The notes: generated by a model from the sequence alone, not told the origin. 64,000 bases of DNA from Streptomyces tendae (GCF_014650435.1 NZ_BMUY01000020.1:1-64000), one strand, 5' to 3'. Counted from the stretch's first letter, positions 16,071 to 25,227 are shown. Numbers and translations are program-made.

Positions 16071-17117
16071 ATGGAAGCCTCGGCGTTCCTCATCGCCGGT
16101 GTGATCGTCGCGCTTCTCGCCGTTTTCACCGTGGTGCGGGCGGTGCGCATCGTGCCGCAGGCCCGCGCCCGAAACGTCGAACGGCTCGGCCGCTACCACC
16201 GCACGCTGAAGCCCGGGCTCAGCGTGGTCATTCCGTACATCGACCGGGTCTATCCGGTGATCGACCTGCGCGAGCAGGTCGTCTCCTTCAAGCCCCAACC
16301 GGTCATCACCGAGGACAACCTGGTCGTCGAGATCGACACCGTGCTGTACTTCCAGGTCACGGACCCGCGCGCGGCCTTCTACGAGATCGCGAACTTCCTC
16401 CAGGCGGTCGAGCAGCTCACCGTCACCACCTTGCGCAACGTGGTGGGATCCATGGATCTTGAGAAGACCCTCACCTCGCGCGACACCATCAACAGCCAAC
16501 TGCGCGGGGTGCTCGACGAGGCCACCGGCAAATGGGGGCTGCGGGTGAACCGGGTGGAGATCAAGGCGATCGACCCGCCGCAGTCCATCAAGGACGCCAT
16601 GCAGAAGCAGATGCGGGCCGAGCGGGATAAGCGGGCCGCGATCCTCGGCGCCGAGGGCCAGCGCCAGTCGCAGATCCTCACCGCCGAGGGCGACAAGCAG
16701 GCCGCCGTCCTGCGCGCCGAGGGCAACCGCACCGCCGAGATCCTGAAGGCGGAGGGGCAGTCCCGGGCCATCGACGAGGTCTTCCAGGCCGTGCACCGCA
16801 ACGACCCCGACCCCAAGCTCCTCGCCTACCAGTACCTCCAGGTGCTGCCCCAGCTGGCGCAGGGCTCGGGCAGCACGTTCTGGGTCATCCCCAGCGAAGT
16901 CACCTCCGCCCTCCAGGGAGTCTCCCGCGCCTTCACCGAGGCGCTGCCGCAGTCGCCGGCCACCCGGGAGAACCCCTCGGACGACGGAGCCGCCCAGGCG
17001 GCCAGCGACACGGCACAGGCAGCCGAGGCCGCGGCACAGGCCCTCGCCGACGCGGCCAGGGCCAACGGCGTGCCCACCGAGGCGATGCGGTCGGCACCCG
17101 TGGCCGAGGACCGCTGA
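16071..17117 (+). CDS. SPFH/band 7 (stomatin-like) protein
   Basis: 348 residues. One N-terminal membrane helix (FLIAGVIVALLAVFTVVRAV) is followed by the SPFH domain (RARNVERLGRYHRTLKPGLSVVIPYIDRV ... LRNVVGSMDLEKTLTSRDTIN ... EIKAIDPPQSIKDAMQKQMRAERDKRA), a coiled-coil with AEG repeats (GAEGQRQ, TAEGDKQ, RAEGNRT, KAEGQSR) and an Ala-rich tail. Such proteins oligomerise at the membrane as scaffolds for quality control and lipid domains. It directly follows nfeD, the classical pairing, with TerC 24 bases downstream. Confidence 0.92.
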   Translation: MEASAFLIAGVIVALLAVFTVVRAVRIVPQARARNVERLGRYHRTLKPGLSVVIPYIDRVYPVIDLREQVVSFKPQPVITEDNLVVEIDTVLYFQVTDPRAAFYEIANFLQAVEQLTVTTLRNVVGSMDLEKTLTSRDTINSQLRGVLDEATGKWGLRVNRVEIKAIDPPQSIKDAMQKQMRAERDKRAAILGAEGQRQSQILTAEGDKQAAVLRAEGNRTAEILKAEGQSRAIDEVFQAVHRNDPDPKLLAYQYLQVLPQLAQGSGSTFWVIPSEVTSALQGVSRAFTEALPQSPATRENPSDDGAAQAASDTAQAAEAAAQALADAARANGVPTEAMRSAPVAEDR

Positions 17118-17141
17118 CACCCCAGCTCATTGCGAGGCCCC

Positions 17142-18143
17142 ATGTTCGACGTGCCCTTCTGGCTCTGGGTGGTCTTCGCCGCCACCGTCGTCCTCTCGCT
17201 CGCCGTGGACCTGCTGGCACACCGCAGCGCCCACGTCATCGGCTTCCGGGAAGCGGCCGCCTGGAGCGGTCTGTGGGTGGGCCTGGCCCTCGCCTTCGGG
17301 GCGGTCGTCTTCCTCGTCCTCGGCGGCACGGCGGGCACCGAGTACACCACCGCGTGGCTGCTGGAGAAGAGCCTCTCGGTCGACAACCTCTTCGTCTTCG
17401 CCCTGATCTTCGGCTACTTCCAGGTGCCCCGCGCCTATCAGCACCGCGTGCTGTTCTTCGGCGTCATCGGCGCCCTCGTGTTCCGCGGCGTCTTCCTCGC
17501 CGCCGGCGTGGCCGTGGTCAACCGCTTCACCGCCGTGCTGTTCGCCTTCGCGGCCATCCTCTTCTACAGCGTCTACAAGATCCTCAAGGGAGAGGAGGAG
17601 AGCTTCGACCCGGGCAGGAGCCTCGCCGTGCGGCTGCTGCGCAGGGTCGTCCCCGTGCGGGACACCTACGCGGGCCAGAAGTTCTTCGTGAAGGAAGCGG
17701 GCAAGCACGTGGCGACGCCGTTGCTCGCCGTCGTCGCAGCGATCGAGGCGGCGGACCTGATCTTCGCCGTGGACAGTGTGCCGGCCGTGCTCGCCGTCAG
17801 CGACGACACCTTCATCGTCTACACCAGCAACGCCTTCGCCATCCTCGGTCTGCGCGCCCTCTACTTCATGTTGTCGGGGCTGCTGGAGCGCTTCCACTAC
17901 CTGAGTACGGGCCTCGCGGTCATCCTCGGCTTCATCGGCGTCAAGCTGATCCTCCAGGCGACGCACAAGTTGGTCAGCCCCGCCGTGCCGGAGATCCCCT
18001 CCCCGGTGAGTCTGGCGGTCATCGTCGTGGTGCTGGCGGTCTCGGTGACACTGAGCCTGCGCCGGCCCGCCGACGCGGCGCAGGGGAAGGACGGGGAGGA
18101 CGCGGACGCGCTTCGCGGGCCATCCCCACGTAAGGTAAAGTAA
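17142..18143 (+). CDS. TerC family integral membrane protein
   Basis: 333 residues with about nine membrane helices and the acidic TerC signatures EKSLSVDNLFVFALIFGYF and EAADLIFAVDSVPAVLA, whose Asp/Asn residues are thought to bind metal. TerC/Alx proteins export Mn2+ or take part in tellurite resistance and in metalation of exported proteins. No ter operon is nearby. Here it follows NfeD-SPFH at 24 bases, suggesting it is transcribed with the microdomain proteins. ATG at 17142 is chosen from conservation of the hydrophobic start MFDVPFWLWVVF. The C-terminus is polar. Confidence 0.9.
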   Translation: MFDVPFWLWVVFAATVVLSLAVDLLAHRSAHVIGFREAAAWSGLWVGLALAFGAVVFLVLGGTAGTEYTTAWLLEKSLSVDNLFVFALIFGYFQVPRAYQHRVLFFGVIGALVFRGVFLAAGVAVVNRFTAVLFAFAAILFYSVYKILKGEEESFDPGRSLAVRLLRRVVPVRDTYAGQKFFVKEAGKHVATPLLAVVAAIEAADLIFAVDSVPAVLAVSDDTFIVYTSNAFAILGLRALYFMLSGLLERFHYLSTGLAVILGFIGVKLILQATHKLVSPAVPEIPSPVSLAVIVVVLAVSVTLSLRRPADAAQGKDGEDADALRGPSPRKVK

Positions 18144-18190
18144 AGGCAAAGAGCCGTTTGATCGGTCTCACGAGCGTGGGTGTGGGCATC

Positions 18191-18403
18191 ATGAGCAGTC
18201 ACACGCAGAAGACGAGAAGGCCACGACAGGTCGACGCGAAGTACGAGGAGATCTGCCCGACCTGCGGCCACCGTGTCCCCGCCGAGATCCACCGGCACAA
18301 GACACTGGGGATCAACGTCCCGGTCTGGGGCCCCGGCACCTGCCGGAACCCGGACTGCGCGAAGCCCGACCGCGACACCGTCAGCCGACGGCCGGGCCCG
18401 TGA
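18191..18403 (+). CDS. Small zinc-ribbon protein
   Basis: 70 residues. A CPTCGH pair (~residues 24-29) and a second CRNPDC pair (~52-57) can form a zinc ribbon, with His-rich IHRHK between. The first ~20 residues are basic. No known function; it resembles small actinobacterial hypothetical proteins. The start ATG is chosen because GTGGGTGTGGGC offers a weak ribosome site. Its last 23 bases overlap the 3' end of the convergent DUF3152 gene. Confidence 0.6.
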   Translation: MSSHTQKTRRPRQVDAKYEEICPTCGHRVPAEIHRHKTLGINVPVWGPGTCRNPDCAKPDRDTVSRRPGP

Positions 18404-19337
18404 TGGCACGCCCGTCGGCGTCGTAGGGCCAGACGTTGGTGCGGCAGCCGTGCAGTCCCTTGATCTGCTGCATCATCACCGGTGCCGGGCGCCCGGCACC
18501 GGGGCAGCCCTCATGGCCGTGGCCGAGGAAGTGCCCCACTTCGTGGTTGATGATCAGCGCCCGGTACGACGTCACGTCGTCCGCGTAGTACTGCGTGGCC
18601 AGCAGCCACCGTTTGAGGTTGACCATGACGTCCTGGCCGACGTTGCAGTTGACCTCGCCGCCGGTGTCCAGGCCGTACCGACCGCAGATGTCGTCCACCG
18701 TCCCCGCGGTCGCGAGCCGTACCCGGAAGTCCGACGCGCCCCCGGACACCCGCCGGAACCCGACCTTCCCGTCGGCCGTCCAGCCGCGCTCGTCGGCCAG
18801 GACGCGTTCCACCTCGGCCGCGACGTCTCGCGCCGGGATCCCGATACCGTCCTCGACCTGCACCACGTACGTCAGCGTCCGCCCGCTGCCGCCGACCAGG
18901 TCACCGCCGCCGCCCGCGGTGGCGAACGTCCCGGGTCCGGACGACGGAATCGAGTCGGGGTCCGGCTTCTCCCCGGCTCCCTTCCCGTCCTTCTCCCTCT
19001 CGTCCTTCCCCGCCTCCTTGCCCTTCTCCTTCTCCTCCTGGGTTTCCTGCTCCTTCGTCGGCGCGGCCGTGGACCCCACCTCCGTCCCGGCGGCCGCGGA
19101 TGACCCGGCCCCCGGGGCCGACGAGGACGCACCGGCCGTGTCGGTGGAGCCGCCGGAGGACTCCGTCGCGCCCCTGAGGGCCAGAGCGCCGGCGAGCACC
19201 AGGACGGCCCCGGCCGCGAGCCCCGGCCACAGCAGGCGGCGCCGGCCGCCGCGTCGGCGACGGGAGCGGCCGTCGCGGCGTCGGCGGCCCGCGGCGGCGG
19301 AGGACGGTCGGGAAGTCGGTCGGCGGCGCTCGTTCAT
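18381..19337 (-). CDS. DUF3152 zincin-like exported protein
   Basis: 318 residues. An Arg-rich N-terminus (~1-35) is followed by one membrane helix (LLWPGLAAGAVLVLAGALAL), a Ser/Gly/Ala then Lys/Glu-rich low-complexity linker (~60-120), and a C-terminal DUF3152 domain. That domain contains YRALIINHEVGHFLGHGHEGC, an extended HExxHxxGHxH zinc motif like metzincins and snapalysin-type proteases. Cys pairs (DICGRYG, VNCNVG, GCPGAG, GCRTN) suggest disulphides outside the cell. It is probably a membrane-anchored extracellular metalloprotease; activity is inferred. Divergent from the two-component operon. Confidence 0.82.
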   Translation of the reverse strand: MNERRRPTSRPSSAAAGRRRRDGRSRRRRGGRRRLLWPGLAAGAVLVLAGALALRGATESSGGSTDTAGASSSAPGAGSSAAAGTEVGSTAAPTKEQETQEEKEKGKEAGKDEREKDGKGAGEKPDPDSIPSSGPGTFATAGGGGDLVGGSGRTLTYVVQVEDGIGIPARDVAAEVERVLADERGWTADGKVGFRRVSGGASDFRVRLATAGTVDDICGRYGLDTGGEVNCNVGQDVMVNLKRWLLATQYYADDVTSYRALIINHEVGHFLGHGHEGCPGAGRPAPVMMQQIKGLHGCRTNVWPYDADGRAITGPAVG

Positions 19338-19450
19338 GATCACAAAGCCTGCCGGGGCCGTGTGATCGTCCGTGGACGGCTTTTGGACCGCTGTGTAACA
19401 GCCGTCACCCGGCCGTGGTCCGCCACCCGCCCACCCCCATACTGAGGTCC

Positions 19451-20140
19451 ATGCCACGGGTCCTGATCATCGAAGACGACCGCGCCGTCCGGGACGGTGT
19501 GCGACTGGCCCTGCGCCGGCAGGGGCACGAGGTCGCCGCCGCGGCGACCGGCGAGGACGGGCTGGAGCAGCTCCGGTCGTTCAGGCCCGACGCCGTGGTC
19601 CTCGACCTGATGCTGCCGGGCATGTCCGGCCTGGAGGTGTGCCGCCGCATACGCGCCCACGACCAGGTGCCGATCATCATGGCCACCGCACGCGGCGACG
19701 ACACCGACATAGTCGTCGGACTGGAGTCGGGCGCCGACGACTACGTCGTCAAACCGGTCCGCGCCCGCGTGCTGGACGCACGCATACGCGCCGTGCTACG
19801 CCGCGTGGGCGGCACGGCGGACGACCAGGGCACCGCCCGCACCGAACACCACGGCGACCTGGTCATCGACCGCGCCGGACTGACCGTCACCCACCAGGGA
19901 CGGCCCGTCGCCCTCGGCCCCTCCGAGCTGCGGCTGCTGCTCACCCTGTCCGCCTCGGCCGGGCAGGTGTTCAGCCGCCAGCAGCTCCTGGAGGCCGTGT
20001 GGGAGCACAACTACCACGGGGACGCACGGCTCGTGGACGCCTGCGTCAAGCGACTGCGGTCCAAGATCGGCGAGCCGCCGGGCAGTCCGCGCTACGTCCA
20101 CACCGTGCGCGGTTTCGGCTACCGTTTCGGGCCCCGGTGA
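19451..20140 (+). CDS. OmpR-type response regulator, AfsQ1-like
   Basis: 229 residues. The receiver domain has acidic residues E8-D10, phospho-acceptor D52 (VVLDLMLPG), T79 in MATARGD and K101 in DDYVVKPV. The C-terminal winged helix (~130-229) ends TVRGFGYRFGPR. The ESGADDYVVKPVRARVLDARIRAVLRR stretch is very close to my memory of AfsQ1, the antibiotic-control regulator of S. coelicolor, but the adjacent sigQ gene of that locus is absent, so I call it a paralogue. A CATACT box seven bases before the ATG suggests leaderless transcription. The stop overlaps the kinase start by four bases (GTGA). Confidence 0.9.
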   Translation: MPRVLIIEDDRAVRDGVRLALRRQGHEVAAAATGEDGLEQLRSFRPDAVVLDLMLPGMSGLEVCRRIRAHDQVPIIMATARGDDTDIVVGLESGADDYVVKPVRARVLDARIRAVLRRVGGTADDQGTARTEHHGDLVIDRAGLTVTHQGRPVALGPSELRLLLTLSASAGQVFSRQQLLEAVWEHNYHGDARLVDACVKRLRSKIGEPPGSPRYVHTVRGFGYRFGPR

Positions 20141-21648
20141 GAGTTCCCCGGATACTGCGGGCGCTGATGGGGCTGCGCCTGCGGCTGGTGGTGACCTTCA
20201 CCCTCGTCGCGGTCGTGGCCACCGTGACCACCGGCGCGCTGACCTTCCGCGAGGCACGGACCGGGGTCCTGCAGCAGAGCCAGGACACGGTGATCGAGGA
20301 GTTCCGGCACCGCGTCAACACCCTGGTGCCCAACTACCGGTTCCCGCCCGACGCCGCCGACCTGGAGTCCTTCGCCGCCGACGTGTCCAGGGGCGGGCGG
20401 TCCCAGCCGTGGCGGGTACTGGTCGCCTACCGGGAGGCGAGCGCCACGTCCGTGCCCGGGGACGCGTTCGCGGAACTGTCCCCGGCGATGCGCGAGTCCG
20501 TGCGCTCCCGCCTGGCCACCGTGTTCCAGCGGGTGTCGCACGACGGCCACTCCTCGCTGGTCGTCGGCATGCCCGTCACCTTCGCCGGCCAGTACAGCAC
20601 CGAGCGGCCCGCCTCCGGACTCGAGGTCTACCTCACGGTGCCGCAGCGCGAGGAGCAGGGGTACGTCGACGCGCTGGTCACCGCCATCGAACGGGCCACC
20701 GTACCGGCCCTGGCGCTGGCCGTCCTGATCGCCCTGCTGGCCGCTCGCGGCGTGCTGCGTCCGGTGCGGGCGCTGCGCCGGGCGACCCGGAGCATCGCCG
20801 AGGGGCACCTTGACACCCGGCTCGCCGTGCACGGCTCCGACGAACTGGCCGACCTCTCCCGCACCTTCAACGAGACCGCCGCGGCACTGGAGGGCTCGGT
20901 GGCGGAACTGCGGCGCATGGAGGCGGGCGCCCGTCGCTTCGCCGCCGACGTCTCCCACGAACTGCGGACCCCGCTGGCGGCGATGTCGGCGGTCACCGAC
21001 GTGCTGGACGAGGACGCCGCCGGACTGGACGAGGACACCGCGACGGCCGTACGCCTGATCAGCACGGAGACCGCGAAACTGGCCGAGCTGGTGGACGACC
21101 TGATGGAGATCTCGCGGTTCGACGCCGGCGCGGCCGCCCTGCACCTGGACGAGATCGACCTCGCCGAGTCACTGCGGCGCACGCTCGCCTCCCGCGGCTG
21201 GCAGGACACCGTGGAGACCGGCCTGCCGGAACCGGGGGAGCTGCGCGGCCGCGTCGACCCGCGCCGCCTCGACGTGATCGTGGCGAACCTCGTCGCCAAC
21301 GCCCTGAGACACGGCGCGCCGCCGGTCCGCCTGGACCTCCACGCCCAGGACGACCCCCGCACCGGAAGGCAGGCCGTCGTCACCGTCCGCGACGGCGGGG
21401 ACGGCATCCCCGAGAGCGTCCTGCCCCATGTCTTCGACCGCTTCTACAAGTCGGCCGACGCCCGCGCCCGAAGCGAGGGCAGCGGCCTCGGCCTGGCCAT
21501 CACCACGGAGAACGTACGCCTGCACGGCGGCACCGTCCGGGCGGCCAACCACCCGGAGGGCGGCGCCGTCTTCACGGTCGTCCTGCCGCTGCGGGCGGAC
21601 GCCGCGGAGGACGGGACGCCGTCCCCGGTGAAGGAGGACCGCACATGA
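20137..21648 (+). CDS. Sensor histidine kinase, AfsQ2-like
   Basis: 503 residues. Order: N-terminal membrane helix (LRLVVTFTLVAVVATVTTGAL), extracytoplasmic sensor (~40-190), second helix (VPALALAVLIALLAARGVL), HAMP (~215-265), HisKA with phospho-acceptor H274 (DVSHELRTPL), and HATPase with N box NALRHG and G boxes RDGGDGIP and GSGLGLAI. GTG at 20137 overlaps the regulator stop, giving translational coupling. It should phosphorylate the upstream response regulator. The extracytoplasmic signal is unknown; the lipoprotein that follows, overlapping by four bases, is a likely modulator. Confidence 0.9.
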   Translation: MRVPRILRALMGLRLRLVVTFTLVAVVATVTTGALTFREARTGVLQQSQDTVIEEFRHRVNTLVPNYRFPPDAADLESFAADVSRGGRSQPWRVLVAYREASATSVPGDAFAELSPAMRESVRSRLATVFQRVSHDGHSSLVVGMPVTFAGQYSTERPASGLEVYLTVPQREEQGYVDALVTAIERATVPALALAVLIALLAARGVLRPVRALRRATRSIAEGHLDTRLAVHGSDELADLSRTFNETAAALEGSVAELRRMEAGARRFAADVSHELRTPLAAMSAVTDVLDEDAAGLDEDTATAVRLISTETAKLAELVDDLMEISRFDAGAAALHLDEIDLAESLRRTLASRGWQDTVETGLPEPGELRGRVDPRRLDVIVANLVANALRHGAPPVRLDLHAQDDPRTGRQAVVTVRDGGDGIPESVLPHVFDRFYKSADARARSEGSGLGLAITTENVRLHGGTVRAANHPEGGAVFTVVLPLRADAAEDGTPSPVKEDRT

Positions 21649-22280
21649 AACCGTCGGCGCGCGCCTTCCCCCTGCTGCTCGCGGCGCTGCTCCCGCTCTC
21701 CGCGTGCGGCATCCCCGAGACCGGAGTGGTCGAGGCGGGCGAACCCGCGACGGGCGTCCTGCATCCGGGCGTCACGTCCGCGCCGTCGGAGTCCGTGCCC
21801 GAGGCGGTGCCCCTCGTCAAGGTCCCGCTCTACTTCGTCGAGGACGGGGCCCTGATCGCGGTGGTCCGCACGGCGCCGGGCTCGACCGACCTCGGCGGCA
21901 CCGTGCTGATGCTGTTCAAGGGACCGGACGAACGGGAGCGCGGGAGAGGGCTGACGACCGAGCTGCCTCCCGCGGCCGAGGCCCCCACCATCCGCACCGA
22001 CGGCACGGGGGTCACCGTCCAGCTGCCACGGAGCGCCGGGATCCTCAGCGACACGGCCGTCGACCAGCTGGCCTGCACGGTGGCCGTAGCCCGGCTGCGG
22101 CAGGACCCCGCCCTGGGCAGGGCGCAGGTGACCGTGGAGCAGCCCGGCGGCCGGCTGGCCGGCCGCTCCAGCGACGACTGCCGCTTCGCCACGGAGCGCA
22201 GGGCTCCCGGGACCGCCGACACCGCGGCGCCCCCCGACACCGGCGGGACCGGCGGAGGGACCGGCGGCAGCGGCGGCTGA
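21645..22280 (+). CDS. Lipoprotein of the two-component operon (GerMN-like)
   Basis: 211 residues. The signal peptide ends in the lipobox PLSAC with C21. The central part (KVPLYFVEDGALIAVVRTAPGSTDLGGTVLMLFKGPDERERGRGLTTELPP) resembles the GerMN sporulation/germination domain found in LpqB-like and AfsQ/Cse-associated lipoproteins. The C-terminus is Gly/Thr-rich. ATG overlaps the kinase stop (ATGA). In the SigE-Cse and AfsQ systems a lipoprotein neighbours the kinase and tunes signalling; I infer the same here. Confidence 0.8.
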   Translation: MKPSARAFPLLLAALLPLSACGIPETGVVEAGEPATGVLHPGVTSAPSESVPEAVPLVKVPLYFVEDGALIAVVRTAPGSTDLGGTVLMLFKGPDERERGRGLTTELPPAAEAPTIRTDGTGVTVQLPRSAGILSDTAVDQLACTVAVARLRQDPALGRAQVTVEQPGGRLAGRSSDDCRFATERRAPGTADTAAPPDTGGTGGGTGGSGG

Positions 22281-22387
22281 CGGCTCACAGGCAACCCCGA
22301 GGATCTCCCTCCCCTCCTCCAACCGGGGGCGCCCGCACGGACGTTCCCCCGGACCGAGGCACCACCGAGGTACTGAGGAGCGGATCC

Positions 22388-25192
22388 TTGATACGTGCTC
22401 GAACGATATGGGCCGCCGCGACCGCGGCCCTGACCCTGGTGGGCGTCGCGCCCGCCGCGGCCCAGGCCGCACCACAACCGCCCGGCGGCGCCACCTCCGT
22501 GCGGGCGGCACCGAACGACACCGCCGACCTGCCGCCCGGCTGGCGGATCACCGGCACCGGTACGGCGAGATCCCTGGAGTGGCGCTCCCCGCGGCTCGTC
22601 CGGCCCGGTGACGCCCGCGTGGAGTTCCACTCCGGCGGCCGCCTGCTCGGCGTACCCGAACCGGACCGCGACGGCAGGACCTTCCGCTTACCGCTGGAAG
22701 AGACCGGACCGGCCGCACCGCACGGACTGACCGACCTCCAGGTCCGCGCCGCAGGCCGCCGGCTGGACCAGGAACCGGGCGCCGCCGCCCGGCAGCGCCG
22801 CCCCGCCGAAGCACCCCCGGCGAAACTCCCGCCCCCGCTCCCCGCCGGAAGCGTCGACCCGGGCCGGCCCGGCCGGTACGCGACGACCACCGGCGAGTAC
22901 ACCCTCGGCCCGGTCCGGCTGCCCGGCCTGTCCGCGCCGGTCGAGATGCGCGGCCTGGTCGTCGCGCCGAAGGGCACGACCGGCAAACGCCCCCTCGCGC
23001 TCTTCCTGCACGGCAGGCACGCCACCTGCTACGTCCCCGGGCAGGGCGAGGACGCCGTCACCATCGACTGGCCCTGCGCCGACGACGCCCGGCCCATCCC
23101 CAGCCACCGCGGCTACCTCCAGGACCAGAAACTGCTGGCCTCCCAGGGCTATGTGACCGTCTCGATCTCCGCCAACGGCATCAACGGCCAGGACGGTGAC
23201 CTGGAGGACGGTGGCGCCCAGGCACGCTCGTCACTGGTGCGCTCGCACCTGGCCCGCTGGGCCGACTGGGCCGCAGGAGCCTCAGCCGCTCCGGACACCG
23301 TGCGCCGCGGTCCGAAGGCCGACCTGTCCCGTGTCCTGCTCGTCGGCCACTCCCGCGGCGGCGAGGGCGTCGACCGGGCGGCCATGGACAGCCTCTACCC
23401 GCCGCCCGCCGACCAGGACGGCACACCGGGGCGGGCCCGCTGGAACATCCGTGGCACCGTACTCATCGGCCCCACCGCCTTCGGCCAGAACCCGGTGCCC
23501 GACGTGCCGTCCCTGACCGTCCTGCCGGGCTGCGACGGCGACGTCTCCGACCTCCAGGGGCAGCTCTACGTCGACGGCACCCGCGGGGTGAGCCGGGGCC
23601 GCGCGCTGCACAGCGCGGTCCACATCACGGGCGTCAACCACAACTACTTCAACAGCGAGTGGACCCCCGGACAGGCCGAGGCCCCCGCCTCCGACGACTT
23701 CTGGGAGGACCCCGAGAACCCCGACCCGGTCTGTTCCACGGACAGCCCCACCCGGCTCACCGCCGAGCAGCAGCACCGGGCCGGCGCGACCTACATCGCC
23801 ACCGCCGCCAGGCTCTTCGTCGCCGGTGACGACCGGGCGCGCGAGCTGATCGACGGCACGGGCCGCCGCGCCCCCTCGGCCGACCCGGCCCGGGTGCTGA
23901 CCCACGCGGTCGGCGCGGGCCGCGGCGCCGGGTTCCTGCCGGACGCCGGCGTGCGGGTGACCGGCGGCGGCCGGCTGTGCTCCGCGGTCGACCCCGACCC
24001 GGCCGCCGCCTGCCTCGGCGAGGACGCGCGCGGCTCCTCACCGCACTTCGCGTACTGGCTCCCGGAACGCGAGAGCGGCCGCGGCGCGATCGCACTGGAC
24101 TGGTCGGCCCCCGGCACCGCGACCCGGATCCGCCCCGGCGCCCCCGTCTCCCTGAAGGGCGCGAAGAGCCTCGCGCTGCGCGTCGTCGTGCCGCCGGGCA
24201 GCACCGGTACCCGGCTCGACGTGTCCGTCACCGACGCCGCCGGCCGGCGCGCCAGCCTCGGCGCCGTCCGCGCCGACGGCCTCCCGGGCAGCGAACGCAC
24301 CGCGTCCTACTGGGCGCAGGAACTGCGCGTACCGCTCACCGCCGCCACCCGCGCCGGAGTCGACCTGCGCCGCGTCACCACCCTGGAACTGACACCGCGC
24401 TCCCGGACCGGCAAGGCGTGGCTGATGGACGCCCACGCGTGGCAGCCGGGTACGCCCACCGTGCGACCGGCCCCGCTGGCCCGCGTCGACGTGGGCCGCA
24501 CCACCGTCGAGGAGGGCGACTCGGGCGTGCGCACCTACCACGTGCCGGTGCGCGTCTCCGGCAAGGGCAGTGGCACGGTCCGGATGTACGTGATGGACCC
24601 GTCGGGCTGGGGAGCCGAGGAGCGCCTGGTCACCGTGCGTTCCGGCCGGCCCTTCACCGACGTCGCCGTGAAGGTGACGGGCAATCAGCGCTACGGCGGC
24701 AACGTCCACCACAATCTGCTGGTCAAGGCGGTACACGGCTCGGTCGTCGGCTCCTACGCCGGTGGTGTGTCGGTCGAGGAGGACGACCCGATGCCGAAGG
24801 TCCGGGTGACGCCCGTCGCGGACGAGGTCACCGAGGGGCAGCCGCTGCGCTGGCGGGTCTCCCTGTCGGAGCCCGCCGACGTGGACCTCGGCACGGTGCT
24901 GGTGCCGGTCCCGGACGACACGCGTCCCGAACTGTCCACCAAGGACGTCGACCAGGACTGGCTCCTGGAGACGGTCGGGGAGGTCCCCGACGGGGAGGTC
25001 CCGCTGTCCCGGCTGGACTACTTCGCGCTCTGGGTCTCGGTCCCGCCCGGTGAGACGGAGGCCGAGGTGACGGTGCCCACCGTCGCCGACGAGGTCGCGG
25101 AGCCCACGGAGTACATCGGGTTGCGCAGCACCGACGACGAGGGCGAGCCGCAGGGCCCGGTGCTGACCGGCACCGTGCTCGACGCCTCGTAA
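22388..25192 (+). CDS. Large secreted alpha/beta hydrolase with Calx-beta-like repeats
   Basis: 934 residues. Signal peptide 1-~28 (AAATAALTLVGVAPAAAQA). The alpha/beta hydrolase core has LALFLHGRH as oxyanion region and the nucleophile elbow VGHSRGG with S322. A middle region (~560-690) resembles a jelly-roll module (ALRVVVPPGSTGTRLDVSVT). Two C-terminal beta modules of Calx-beta type (DVGRTTVEEGDSGVRTYHVPVRVSG and VTPVADEVTEGQPLRWRVSLSEPADV) follow. The TTG start is set by GAGGAG seven bases upstream. Codon 101 is TTA (22688-22690), so translation should depend on bldA tRNA. Probably an esterase, lipase or depolymerase; the substrate is unknown. It follows the AfsQ-like operon by 107 bases and may be its target. 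Confidence 0.8.
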   Translation: MIRARTIWAAATAALTLVGVAPAAAQAAPQPPGGATSVRAAPNDTADLPPGWRITGTGTARSLEWRSPRLVRPGDARVEFHSGGRLLGVPEPDRDGRTFRLPLEETGPAAPHGLTDLQVRAAGRRLDQEPGAAARQRRPAEAPPAKLPPPLPAGSVDPGRPGRYATTTGEYTLGPVRLPGLSAPVEMRGLVVAPKGTTGKRPLALFLHGRHATCYVPGQGEDAVTIDWPCADDARPIPSHRGYLQDQKLLASQGYVTVSISANGINGQDGDLEDGGAQARSSLVRSHLARWADWAAGASAAPDTVRRGPKADLSRVLLVGHSRGGEGVDRAAMDSLYPPPADQDGTPGRARWNIRGTVLIGPTAFGQNPVPDVPSLTVLPGCDGDVSDLQGQLYVDGTRGVSRGRALHSAVHITGVNHNYFNSEWTPGQAEAPASDDFWEDPENPDPVCSTDSPTRLTAEQQHRAGATYIATAARLFVAGDDRARELIDGTGRRAPSADPARVLTHAVGAGRGAGFLPDAGVRVTGGGRLCSAVDPDPAAACLGEDARGSSPHFAYWLPERESGRGAIALDWSAPGTATRIRPGAPVSLKGAKSLALRVVVPPGSTGTRLDVSVTDAAGRRASLGAVRADGLPGSERTASYWAQELRVPLTAATRAGVDLRRVTTLELTPRSRTGKAWLMDAHAWQPGTPTVRPAPLARVDVGRTTVEEGDSGVRTYHVPVRVSGKGSGTVRMYVMDPSGWGAEERLVTVRSGRPFTDVAVKVTGNQRYGGNVHHNLLVKAVHGSVVGSYAGGVSVEEDDPMPKVRVTPVADEVTEGQPLRWRVSLSEPADVDLGTVLVPVPDDTRPELSTKDVDQDWLLETVGEVPDGEVPLSRLDYFALWVSVPPGETEAEVTVPTVADEVAEPTEYIGLRSTDDEGEPQGPVLTGTVLDAS

Positions 25193-25227
25193 CCCCGTCC
25201 CCGCTCGACGCCTCGTAACCCCGTCCC
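25177..25227. repeat. 26-bp tandem duplication across a stop codon
   Basis: A 25-base unit beginning GCTCGACGCCTCGTAACC is present at 25177-25201 and again at 25203-25227. The first copy holds the last codons and TAA of the secreted hydrolase; the second repeats them in the 3' UTR. Confidence 0.85.
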
